Assembly: GCA_900299405.1 (NCBI GenBank)
Contig: OMJP01000010.1
Location: forward strand, 1-38,873
Length of the DNA: 38,873 nucleotides
Direction of reading: 5' to 3'
Source: a bacterium
GTDB lineage: Bacteria > Patescibacteriota > Microgenomatia > UBA1400 > PJMF01
Below are positions 18,390 through 29,290 of this stretch, one piece after another (position 1 is the stretch's first letter; each line of letters starts with the position of its first letter). A program made the position numbers and the translations under genes. Under the pieces are notes generated by a model. That model had not been told where the DNA came from. It saw nothing but the letters and a program-made list of their open reading frames with translations, and did not search any database.

Positions 18390-18570
18390 ATAAACGGCTC
18401 CGAGGAGAGAGGTTCATAGGAAACCCGAAGCGGTTTTTCGGTAAAGCGACATGCAAAGTGGCAGCCACGCTGGAAAGAGGGCGTAAAGGAAAAATATTTA
18501 ATGCAACTTTTATAAATAAATAGAGGCGAGCAGGGAGCACTACTTCTCTTCGTGAAACCTGCCCCCAAAA
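18339..18570 (+). ncRNA. Candidate structured RNA region (strand and boundaries uncertain)
   Basis: Dense nested complementary segments: CTCCTC/GAGGAG, CCGAA/TTCGG, GTGG-CAG-CCAC, GCAGG/CCTGC; no convincing ORF; no known ncRNA family recognised. Confidence 0.3.
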
Positions 18571-18750
18571 GCCTAGACCAATTACGTCGCACAATATAAC
18601 TTTTACGACGTTAACCTAGACAGTTTGAGAGAGGCTGGCTCGGTGGCTTTTGCTGTTTTTCCTCAAGTATTTGCGCTTTTAGCTGCCTATCTGTGCCGCC
18701 GTTTTTCTCGGTTATTCTCTATTTATTTCCCTCGGTATGTTTTCTTGATT

Positions 18751-18771
18751 GCTACTTGAGAGCTACTTGAG
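18751..18771 (+). repeat. Tandem 10-mer GCTACTTGAG x2 (11-nt period)
   Basis: gattGCTACTTGAGaGCTACTTGAGtaag, with inverted copy CTCAAGTA at 18662-18669. Confidence 0.7.
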
Positions 18772-19345
18772 TAAGTTGTTTATCGGTAGTGCCCGGTAGT
18801 GGCTTAAGCTAGTTGGACGGCCAAAAACCGCCAAAATCCTATTGATCACTTTTAGCAATAAAGATTGATGTATCAAGCTAATTCTTTTAGACGACCTACC
18901 CATCGTTTTCGCCAGAAAAAGCCGTTTTTGAGCCGCTAAGAAGCCTAAAAATTGCCTGGTGTTCATAGCGGTCTGAGCCCGTTGGTATTGGGATTGTTAA
19001 TCACCTTTGCTGAAATGACTTTGATCAATCGATTAGTCTTTGCCGATTGAGTTTTATTCGAGTTAATTGTCGCCGCGATCACCAAGTATAACTAAAGTTT
19101 TTTTTCAAGTTGACCCGAGTGATAATCATCAGCGGCCAACATCCTGTTTGCTGTGATTTTTATATCGAATAGGGCTTTAGATATCATAATATGTCAGGAA
19201 AAATAGACTGACTTATCAGAAATTTTTGCCTATTATCGCTATTAGCACCAGACAGGGGAGTCTGACAAAATCTCATAGTATCTGCACTCACCGACGGCGA
19301 ATTTTTCCTTGATTCACTCCCCTTTTGTGCTTGTTTGGTTGATCT

Positions 19346-20323
19346 TTGACTGTGCTGCTCTTTTCTTCTACGATGAAGTTACCGATGGCAAGCAAAACTA
19401 TCCCCTCTCCGGCTATGATGGATTTTTTGGAATCTTTGGAGGTGGAACGTAATCTCTCTCCCCTAACGATCCGCAACTACCACCATTATTTGGAGCGCTT
19501 CAATGCCTGGTTCGCGGAGCAGGGATATAAATCCATCGAGGAACTCGATAAAGACATCTTGAGGAAGTACAGGATCTACCTCTCGAGGTATGTCGATGAG
19601 CAAAACAGGACACTCTCGAAGAAGACCCAGAGTTATCACATCATTGCGTTGCGCTCTTGGCTCAAGTGGCTAGTCAAAAACGACGCCAAGGTGCTGCACC
19701 CCGAGAAAGTCGACCTGCCCAAGGCAGAATCGATTCCGATGAAGTTTGTTTCCGCCGAGAAAATTCAGCGTCTACTCGATGAGCCAGACGTCACTGACGA
19801 CCAAGGTCTGCGCGATCGAGCGATTCTCGAGGTACTGTTCTCGACTGGTTTGCGGGTTAGCGAGCTGGTGAGCCTGAATCGTGACCAGATCGACCTGGAC
19901 CGCCGCGAATTTGGCGTGATCGGTAAAGGCAGACGCCCTCGAGTAGTTTTCCTGAGCGACGCGGCAGCAGAATGGCTGGAGCGCTGGCTGGATGCTAGAG
20001 AAGACAACTGGCGGCCGGTCTTCATCCGCTTTTCTGGCAAAAAACCTGATTTACTTGATGATGGTGAGCAAATGAGGCTGACAACCAGAAGTGTCCAGCG
20101 CCTGGTGGATAAATACAGTCGCCGGGCTAGGTTGCCGATTAAGCTCTCTCCGCACGGCATTCGTCACAGTTTCGCGACCGACCTACTCAGTAATGGCGCC
20201 GGCTTGCGCGACGTTCAGGAAATGCTGGGCCACAAAAACATCGCCACGACGCAAATCTATACCCACGTCACCCAACCACAACTGAGAAAAGTTCACGAAA
20301 AACATCACTCACAGACACAATAG
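19346..20323 (+). CDS. Tyrosine recombinase, XerC/XerD type (start may be 19373 or 19385)
   Basis: LFSTGLRVSELVSLNRDQIDL, GKGRRPRVVFL, LSPHGIRHSFATDLLSNGAGLRDVQEMLGHKNIATTQIYTHV. Confidence 0.93.
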   Translation: MTVLLFSSTMKLPMASKTIPSPAMMDFLESLEVERNLSPLTIRNYHHYLERFNAWFAEQGYKSIEELDKDILRKYRIYLSRYVDEQNRTLSKKTQSYHIIALRSWLKWLVKNDAKVLHPEKVDLPKAESIPMKFVSAEKIQRLLDEPDVTDDQGLRDRAILEVLFSTGLRVSELVSLNRDQIDLDRREFGVIGKGRRPRVVFLSDAAAEWLERWLDAREDNWRPVFIRFSGKKPDLLDDGEQMRLTTRSVQRLVDKYSRRARLPIKLSPHGIRHSFATDLLSNGAGLRDVQEMLGHKNIATTQIYTHVTQPQLRKVHEKHHSQTQ

Positions 20324-20483
20324 TTGTTGTTGTTAGCTATATAAAAACATTAGTAAATATTTAGTAACTACTTGATACATTAATGATAGTTTTAAAAATA
20401 TTTAAGTAGGCTTTTGATTTAGTTAAAATTACGGTAAAATTCAGCTAGACAAACAGCTTCTTTAACAAGTTCGTTATTCGTTG

Positions 20484-20544
20484 GCCACTTATTCGCCCAC
20501 CAATTACCCACCATGGTGGGTAAAAAGTGAATAAATTAAGTGGC
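20484..20544. repeat. Nested, nearly concentric palindrome
   Basis: Perfect 20-bp palindrome TTACCCACCATGGTGGGTAA (20504-20523) inside GCCACTT (20484-20490)/AAGTGGC (20538-20544). Confidence 0.85.
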
Positions 20545-20576
20545 AAATTGTTGAAACTAATGGCCACTACTGCCCT

Positions 20577-20585
20577 TTATCCACA
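20577..20585 (+). promoter_or_regulatory. DnaA-box-like 9-mer TTATCCACA
   Basis: Exact match to the canonical DnaA box. Confidence 0.45.
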
Positions 20586-20610
20586 TTTCAGACGTAAATT
20601 CTCTAGGACT

Positions 20611-20637
20611 TTAGCAGACAAAGTGAAACTCTGCTAA
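20611..20637. repeat. Inverted repeat TTAGCAGA-(11)-TCTGCTAA
   Basis: Perfect 8-bp arms. Confidence 0.7.
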
Positions 20638-20847
20638 TTGGTGATTTTGATAACAAATTATGATATATCAATCCTTTTTTGCAGTATTTTCTTTAAATTT
20701 CACTCGATTTTGTTCATAAATATCACACCAAAGCGGACGTTTGGACATAAACAAACAAGATCAAAAAAGATCAGTTTTTCCACCAATCTCGCATGATATT
20801 CTTGAGTAGTGATGATACAATCACTTCGTTCTTAAACAACGGAAATA

Positions 20848-20920
20848 GGGCCTGTGGCGCAGCTGGTAGCGCGTCTGTATGGCATACAGAAGGTCAGGGG
20901 TTCGAGCCCCCTCAGGTCCA
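20848..20920 (+). tRNA. tRNA-Ala (anticodon GGC)
   Basis: Acceptor GGGCCTG/CAGGTCC, anticodon stem TCTGT/ACAGA with loop ATGGCAT, T-arm GGGGTTCGAGCCCC. Confidence 0.95.
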
Positions 20921-20944
20921 CAAAAGTTTGATTAGATTGAGAAA

Positions 20945-23701
20945 TTAACTCTTCTTCTCTTCCTCTTCTTCCAGCTCAGAAGTCAGAGCGACGGCTACAA
21001 CAGCGTTGTCTTTGGCGAGTTTCATCAAAATGACACCTTGAGTGGGTCGAGTGAGGGTGGGAATTGATTTTTTGCTGATGGGTAGCTTGATGGTTTGGCC
21101 GTCTTTGGTGCTGATCACGACTTCTTTGTGAGCTTCCTCGAGCACTCTAGCGGAAGCGACTTTGCCAGTCTTTTTGGTGATCTCAGAGACCTTGACTCCC
21201 AGGCCAGAGCGTTTTTGCACTGGATATTGATCCAAAGTAGTGCGTTTGCCCATGCCGTTTTCGGTGACGATCAGCAGTGAGGTTTTGGCCAGGTGGTCTT
21301 TATCATTGGGGAAAGCCTCCACGCCGACCACAAAATCATCTTTTTTGAGAGTAATACCCTTTACACCCTTGGTGTCGCGCTGGGAAGCCTTGACCTCTTC
21401 CTCGCTAAAGCGAATCGATTTACCGTCGTGAGTGATGAGCATCAGGTGGTCTTTGCCACTGGTCACCCTGCCCCAAACCAGCTCGTCGCCGTCGTTGAGG
21501 GTGATGGCGACAATGCCGTTTTGGCGGATGTTTTCGTAAAGTTTGACCGCAGTTTTCTTTACCAAACCATTGCGAGTAGCCAAAGTAATGAAATGGTCTT
21601 TATTTTCTTCTTCCTGGTCGACGATCAGCACCGAGCGCACGTTTTCCTCTGGCTGCATGCTGAGTAGATTGACGATTGCGGTCCCCTTCGCTTGTCTGGA
21701 AGCCTCTGGAATCTCGAAAGCCTTCATCCGGAATACCCTACCCTGGTTGGTAAAGATCATCAGCGTGTCGTGAGTGTTGCAGCTGATCACTGCTTGGAGG
21801 ACGTCTTCCTCTTTCATTTTCAGGCCAGCTGCCCCCTTCCCTCCTCTGGATTGGGAGCGCAGGGCTCCGGGATTCATCCGTTTGACGTAACCGCTTTCAG
21901 TGAGGGTAACCACCGCGGCTTCGTTGGCCACTAGGTCTTCTTCGCTAAACTCGCCGACTTTGCCTTTCACTAGCTTGGTCAGGCGCTCGTCACCATAAGT
22001 CTCGATCATTTCCTCGGTTTCAGTGATGATCAGGTCGAGAATATCTTGAGTAGAGGTTAGCAGTTTTAGCAAAGCATCCATCTGTTCTTTGATGGCTTGG
22101 TACTCGTCCTCGATCTTTTTGCGCTCCAGAGCGGCCAGGCGCTTGAGCTGCATGTCGAGAATTGCCGTAGCCTGGATTTCGCTGAGTTTGAATTTCTTCA
22201 TCAAGGCCTCGCGAGCCGCCTCGGTATCTTGCGATTTCTTGATCGTTTCGATGACGTCGTCGAGATTTTGCAAAGCAATCAGCAAGCCCTCCAAAATGTG
22301 GGCACGATTGCGGGCTTCGTTGAGCTCGTATTGGCTGCGTTTGACCACTACTGTTTGGCGGTGGACGACGTATTCGCGCAAAATCTGGCGCAAGTTCATC
22401 AGCTGTGGAGTGCCATCGCTGTTGAGCGCCACCATGTTGGCCGAGAAAGTCGATTGCAGGTCGGAGTATTTGAAGAGCTTGTTGAGCACCACTTTGGGTC
22501 TGGCAGTGCGGCTGAGTTCGATCACCACTCTCATACCAGTACGGTCTGATTCATCGCGCAGATTTTTGATGCCTTCGACTTTTTTGTTTTTGACCAAGTC
22601 AGCGATCTTCATCAGCATTCGGGCTTTGTTCACCTGGTAAGGCAGCTCAGTTACCACGATTTTGTAGCCACTCTTACCGTCTTCCTCGATCGAGGCTTTG
22701 GCGCGCACCACGATCCTGCCCTTGCCAGTACGGTAGGCTTCTTGGATCGCTTTGAAGTCATACATGATGCCCGCAGTGGGAAAATCAGGACCCTGGATGT
22801 GAGTCATCAGGGTGTCGAACTCGATTTCACTGTTGAATTCACCGGTGAGCTCTTCTGGCTTGGCGGCCAAAACAGCATCGATCGCCTCATTGTCAGCTAT
22901 TTCCTGACTACCGATCTTGGCTTTTTTGGCTTTGGCCGAGGCAGCTTGGGCTTTTTTCAGTTGCTCAGCAGTGAGTACAGGCTTTTCGACCTCTGATTTA
23001 CCCTCTTTGATCATGGCAATGATGGCATTGCTGACTTCGGTCAGGTTATGAGGTGGAATCTTGGTAGCCATGCCGACCGCAATACCCTCGGAACCCATTA
23101 GCAACAGATTGGGAATGCGGGTGGGTAGCACTGCGGGCTCTTGGAGCGAGCCATCAAAGTTATCGACAAAAGGGACGGTTTCTTTATTGATGTCTGCCAG
23201 TAGTTCCTGAGCAATCTTGGCCATTCTGGCTTCGGTGTAACGCATGGCAGCGGGATTGTCGCCGTCGACCGAGCCGAAGTTACCCTGACCATCGACCAAG
23301 GGATAACGCATGCTGAAGTCTTGTGCCAAACGCACCATCGCCATGTAGACTGAGGAATCACCATGGGGGTGATATTTACCCAAGACGTCTCCGACAATCC
23401 GAGCTGATTTTTTGTAAGCGCTGGTCGGACCGATGCCACTTTTGTGCATCGAGTAAAGGATCCGGCGGTGGACCGGCTTCATGCCGTCACGCACATCTGG
23501 TAATGCTCGAGAGACAATGACGCTCATGGCGTAATCGAGGTAAGACTTCTCCATCTCGGACACAATCGAGGTATGCTTCACTCGACCGTAATCGGTTTCT
23601 TCGATTTGACCAATCTTGGCGCCGTTGCCGTTTTGCTCTGCAGCCTCAGTCATTTCTTCTTGTTCTTCTGCTGGTAGTTGTTTTTCTTGATCGTCTGCCA
23701 T
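20945..23701 (-). CDS. gyrA: DNA gyrase subunit A
   Basis: [71 protein letters not shown]-terminal beta-pinwheel incl. [14 protein letters not shown]. Confidence 0.97.
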   Translation of the reverse strand: MADDQEKQLPAEEQEEMTEAAEQNGNGAKIGQIEETDYGRVKHTSIVSEMEKSYLDYAMSVIVSRALPDVRDGMKPVHRRILYSMHKSGIGPTSAYKKSARIVGDVLGKYHPHGDSSVYMAMVRLAQDFSMRYPLVDGQGNFGSVDGDNPAAMRYTEARMAKIAQELLADINKETVPFVDNFDGSLQEPAVLPTRIPNLLLMGSEGIAVGMATKIPPHNLTEVSNAIIAMIKEGKSEVEKPVLTAEQLKKAQAASAKAKKAKIGSQEIADNEAIDAVLAAKPEELTGEFNSEIEFDTLMTHIQGPDFPTAGIMYDFKAIQEAYRTGKGRIVVRAKASIEEDGKSGYKIVVTELPYQVNKARMLMKIADLVKNKKVEGIKNLRDESDRTGMRVVIELSRTARPKVVLNKLFKYSDLQSTFSANMVALNSDGTPQLMNLRQILREYVVHRQTVVVKRSQYELNEARNRAHILEGLLIALQNLDDVIETIKKSQDTEAAREALMKKFKLSEIQATAILDMQLKRLAALERKKIEDEYQAIKEQMDALLKLLTSTQDILDLIITETEEMIETYGDERLTKLVKGKVGEFSEEDLVANEAAVVTLTESGYVKRMNPGALRSQSRGGKGAAGLKMKEEDVLQAVISCNTHDTLMIFTNQGRVFRMKAFEIPEASRQAKGTAIVNLLSMQPEENVRSVLIVDQEEENKDHFITLATRNGLVKKTAVKLYENIRQNGIVAITLNDGDELVWGRVTSGKDHLMLITHDGKSIRFSEEEVKASQRDTKGVKGITLKKDDFVVGVEAFPNDKDHLAKTSLLIVTENGMGKRTTLDQYPVQKRSGLGVKVSEITKKTGKVASARVLEEAHKEVVISTKDGQTIKLPISKKSIPTLTRPTQGVILMKLAKDNAVVAVALTSELEEEEEKKS

Positions 23702-23724
23702 ATTAATTAGTAGTTAAGGGTTGT

Positions 23725-24669
23725 TTATTTTTCTAAAGCCTTTTCGATTGCCGGAGCGATTTCTTTTTTACGAGACATTTTCGGTCCGATATTGAGGATG
23801 TTGTTTTTTACTTGGCCGCCAAAGGCTTTTTCTGCTACTGCTGCCTCATCATCTCCCAGGATAAGCAATTTGGTGTTCACTTGCAAAATATCGGTAATGG
23901 CGACGAACAGCAGCTCGACATCTTCTGCTTGCTTTACTTTGTTCATCGCTGCCAGTAGAGCCTCTTTTTTTTCTGCCAAAATCTCGGCTTGTTCGACAGT
24001 TTCCAGCTGGTCGATAAAGGTCGACCTAGCAAAACCAAAGACTTTGTAGTCATTGCGGACGATTTCCTCGTCACTGAGAGAAGAAACATCTGATTTGGCC
24101 TTGAAAATCTCCAAGGTAAAAGCCTCGACATCAGCAATGCCCGCCAGTTCAGCCAGCTCAGCGCCGAATTTACGATCCTGATCAGTAGTGGTGGCTGATT
24201 TATAACCGACAGTGTCAGATAAAATTGCTGCCAACATCAAGCCAGCCAAAGTTTGGTCAGGCTTAACCCCCTCTCGCTTCATGAGGAAATAGACAATGGT
24301 CGAGGTTGAGCCCCAAGCTTTGAAGTTCAAGAAAATCGGCTGAGTAAAACTGAAGCTAGGCTTATGATGATCCACGATTTCTGCGATCTGCTCGACCGGC
24401 AAGTCATTGAGGTGCTGTGACTCTTCGTTGTGATCCACCAGCACGATCTTGTCGTCTTCATTGATTGCTTCAGCTGTGATCTGGCGCGGAGCTTCCACCC
24501 CAAACTTCTCGAACACAAAACTGGTTTCCGGATTCAGCGGATCGACAATTACTGCCTCGGGATTTTCATAACCAAAGGAAGGCTCTTGCTTGAACAAATC
24601 TTCCAAAGCCATCGCGGCGACGACTGCGTCGGTGTCTGGTTTCTGGTGGCCGATGATATAGGTTTTCAT
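23725..24669 (-). CDS. ppaC: Manganese-dependent inorganic pyrophosphatase (family II)
   Basis: IIGHQKPDTDAVVAA, VDHNEESQ, IVDHHKPSF, LAAILSDTVGYKSATTTDQD. Confidence 0.95.
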   Translation of the reverse strand: MKTYIIGHQKPDTDAVVAAMALEDLFKQEPSFGYENPEAVIVDPLNPETSFVFEKFGVEAPRQITAEAINEDDKIVLVDHNEESQHLNDLPVEQIAEIVDHHKPSFSFTQPIFLNFKAWGSTSTIVYFLMKREGVKPDQTLAGLMLAAILSDTVGYKSATTTDQDRKFGAELAELAGIADVEAFTLEIFKAKSDVSSLSDEEIVRNDYKVFGFARSTFIDQLETVEQAEILAEKKEALLAAMNKVKQAEDVELLFVAITDILQVNTKLLILGDDEAAVAEKAFGGQVKNNILNIGPKMSRKKEIAPAIEKALEK

Positions 24670-24683
24670 AATTAGTTAATAGT

Positions 24684-26771
<2,088 letters not shown>

Positions 26772-26776
26772 TCATT

Positions 26777-27472
26777 CTAATCTAAAGTGAGTCGATGTAT
26801 GGCAAATAGAAAGTGTTCCAAGACTAACCTCACATTACCATTTTTCTCCAATGAATCAAGAGCTGCTGAGAGATTTTTCATGATGGCTGGCGATAATTTG
26901 GTTTGTCCAGTAGCAGCTTGATAAATGACCGAGCGCAGAGTTTTCTGAGCGACGTCACGATCTTTGAGTTTTTCTGCCAAATCGATGACGTGCTGGTAGG
27001 AAAACTGTTGTGGTTGGGCGAGAAATTTTTGTAGCAGCTCAAGCTCGGCGCTGGGTTGCTGTTTTTCATCAGCCTGGTTGGCGGGGCTGGTCCACAAAAT
27101 CTCTCGGCAGCGGGAAACAATGGTGGGTAGTAACTGGTGGCCGGAACGAGCCACCAAAATGACCTGTGAATTGCTGGGCGGCTCTTCGATTAGTTTGAGC
27201 AAAGCATTTTGGGCTGCCAAGGTGGCCGTTTGGGCGCCACATAGCACCACACCCTGCTGTTCATCTTTTCCCCTAGAGAAACCCAAGTGGCTCACGATCT
27301 CCCTCACCAAATCAATTTTGACCGTCTCCCCTGCCCCATTGAAATAAATCGCTTGTGAGTTCTGCTGTTGCTCTGCTAAAAAATCTTTAGCCGCCTGCTG
27401 GTGATCGACTCCTTCTGGAACAACGAGCAAGATTGATACAGAAAGATTGGCTGACGCTGCTTTTTTTCCCAT
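26777..27472 (-). CDS. DNA polymerase III delta'-like clamp-loader subunit
   Basis: AAQNALLKLIEEPPSNSQVILVARSGHQLLPTIVSRCREI. Confidence 0.85.
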   Translation of the reverse strand: MGKKAASANLSVSILLVVPEGVDHQQAAKDFLAEQQQNSQAIYFNGAGETVKIDLVREIVSHLGFSRGKDEQQGVVLCGAQTATLAAQNALLKLIEEPPSNSQVILVARSGHQLLPTIVSRCREILWTSPANQADEKQQPSAELELLQKFLAQPQQFSYQHVIDLAEKLKDRDVAQKTLRSVIYQAATGQTKLSPAIMKNLSAALDSLEKNGNVRLVLEHFLFAIHRLTLD

Positions 27473-27484
27473 AGTGTTTGTGTC

Positions 27485-27492
27485 ATTATATT
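27485..27492. promoter_or_regulatory. Overlapping divergent -10 boxes (TATAAT on -, TATATT on +)
   Basis: ATTATATT between the delta'-like start (27472, -) and pilB start (27500, +). Confidence 0.6.
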
Positions 27493-27499
27493 ACAGACT

Positions 27500-29272
27500 A
27501 TGAATAAGCCTGCCCAGGTTACTCCAGCAGCTGATTTTTCTGTTTCGCCGCAAAACTTTCTTGACGTGTTGGTCAAAGAAGGTAAACTGACGGCCGAGCA
27601 GGTCAGCCAGGTGCGCAACAAACAGTTGCAGACTGGCGGTGGTTACGAAGATATTTTGCAGCAGGACAAATTGGCTACCGAGCTGGAAATCGTCGAAGCC
27701 AAAGCAAAACTCAACGACATTCCTCTAATTCGCATCGCGGAAACTAGTGTTTCTCCAGAGGCACTCAATGTTGTCGGCGAGGGGGTAGCTCAGCGCTATC
27801 AGGCCTTGCCTTTCACTTATGACAAACAAAACGGAATTCTCAAAGTGGCGATGGCTGACCCACTGGATTTGTCAGCCACCAACTTTTTAAAACAAAAAAC
27901 AGGCATGAGTCTGGAGCTTTACTATGCCCTGCCCTCTGAGCTGGGCCGGGCGCTGACCGAGCGCTACTCCCAAGATATTTCTTCGGAAGTGACTCAGGCT
28001 CTGGAGCAATCCGATGGCCCTGCCGAACAAGTAGTCAAAGAAACCTCGGCGGCTTCCCGAGCGGAAGTGGTTCGCGATGCGCCAGTCAATAGAATCGTCG
28101 AGACGATTTTGGAGTTTGCGATCAAGGCCAGAGCTTCTGATATTCACGTCGAGCCTCAGGCTGGCAGGACCAGGATTCGTTACCGGATTGATGGTTTGTT
28201 GACCGAGAAACTAGTGCTCCCCAAAAGTGTTCACGATGCGGTGGTGTCGCGGATCAAGATCTTGGCCAATTTGAAGATCGATGAGCGACGTTTGCCACAG
28301 GATGGACGGTTCAATTACAGTGCCGAAGGTAAAGAGATTGATCTGCGTGTGTCGAGCTTGCCGACGATTTATGGTGAGAAAGTAGTGATGCGGTTGCTGG
28401 AGAAAAACACGGCGGTGCCGTCGTTGGAAGATTTGGGTCTCCATGGCTTGGCCCTGCAGTGGGTGCAGGAAAGCATCAAAGTGCCCCGTGGGATTATTTT
28501 GGTAACTGGTCCGACTGGATCTGGTAAGACCACGACGCTTTACTCGATTCTGCACAAAATCAATACTCCTAAAGTCAACATCATGACGATCGAGGATCCG
28601 GTCGAGTATCAGATCACTGGTGTCAGTCAGGTGCAGGTCAACCCTCAGGCTGGACTGACTTTTGCCAATGGTTTGCGGTCTTTTTTGCGGCAGGATCCTG
28701 ACGTGATCATGGTCGGAGAAATTCGTGATACTGAAACGGCCGAGTTGGCGGTTCAGGCCTCGCTGACTGGTCACTTGGTGTTCTCTACCCTACATACTTC
28801 GTCGGCTGCTGGAGCTTTGCCGCGGTTGTTGGACATGGGGGCCGAGCCCTTTTTGCTCTCCTCCACTATTACGATGATCATGGCGCAGCGGGTGGTGCGG
28901 CGCATCAATCCTGAATTCCGAGAAGAATACACTCCAGATCCAGCAGTAGTGGAAGACATCAAGCAGGTCTTGGGAGAGCGCTACACTCAGTGGTGCCAGC
29001 AGAACCAACGCGATCCGAATAACCCAATTCTCTATCGACCTTCAAGCGACATTCCTGCTACTGAATCTGATTATTTGGGCAGAGTCGGTATTTTTGAAGT
29101 TTTGCCAGTCACTGAGCAGGTCAGTCATTTGATTACCCAGAAAGCCTCTGACGCAGAGATCGAAAAGGTGGCCTTAGCCAACGGGATGTTGCTGATGAAG
29201 CAGGACGGTTATCTCAAGGCTTTGGCTGGTATTACAACAATTGAGGAAGTATTACGGGTAGCTGAAGTTTAA
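27500..29272 (+). CDS. pilB: Type IV pilus assembly ATPase PilB/GspE family
   Basis: SDIHVEPQAGRTRIRYRIDG, GPTGSGKTTTLYSIL, MTIEDPVEYQI, FLRQDPDVIMVGEIRDTETAELAVQASLTGHLVFSTLHT. Confidence 0.95.
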   Translation: MNKPAQVTPAADFSVSPQNFLDVLVKEGKLTAEQVSQVRNKQLQTGGGYEDILQQDKLATELEIVEAKAKLNDIPLIRIAETSVSPEALNVVGEGVAQRYQALPFTYDKQNGILKVAMADPLDLSATNFLKQKTGMSLELYYALPSELGRALTERYSQDISSEVTQALEQSDGPAEQVVKETSAASRAEVVRDAPVNRIVETILEFAIKARASDIHVEPQAGRTRIRYRIDGLLTEKLVLPKSVHDAVVSRIKILANLKIDERRLPQDGRFNYSAEGKEIDLRVSSLPTIYGEKVVMRLLEKNTAVPSLEDLGLHGLALQWVQESIKVPRGIILVTGPTGSGKTTTLYSILHKINTPKVNIMTIEDPVEYQITGVSQVQVNPQAGLTFANGLRSFLRQDPDVIMVGEIRDTETAELAVQASLTGHLVFSTLHTSSAAGALPRLLDMGAEPFLLSSTITMIMAQRVVRRINPEFREEYTPDPAVVEDIKQVLGERYTQWCQQNQRDPNNPILYRPSSDIPATESDYLGRVGIFEVLPVTEQVSHLITQKASDAEIEKVALANGMLLMKQDGYLKALAGITTIEEVLRVAEV

Positions 29273-29290
29273 AAATCTGGAGTTAAATCT

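Noticed and set aside
18275-18594. ORFs 18275..18592 and 18328..18594 on - as real proteins
   Set aside because: They overlap each other in different frames within a hairpin-dense region, with no recognisable motifs; an RNA explanation fits better.
18089-20438. TTACGGTAAA at 18089-18098 and 20429-20438 as paired att sites
   Set aside because: Only 10 bp, AT-rich, without extended flanking identity; could be chance.
19346-20920. Integrative element inserted at tRNA-Ala(GGC)
   Set aside because: No duplicate of the tRNA 3' end was seen in the window and there are no phage or conjugation genes; the recombinase looks like a housekeeping Xer.
20945-23701. Intein or intron in gyrA
   Set aside because: The extra segment (~65 aa) is far too short for an intein and lacks splicing motifs; it is a low-complexity linker insertion.
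26777-27472. Defective clamp-loader ATPase because no Walker A motif is seen
   Set aside because: Delta' subunits naturally lack a functional P-loop, so this is expected.
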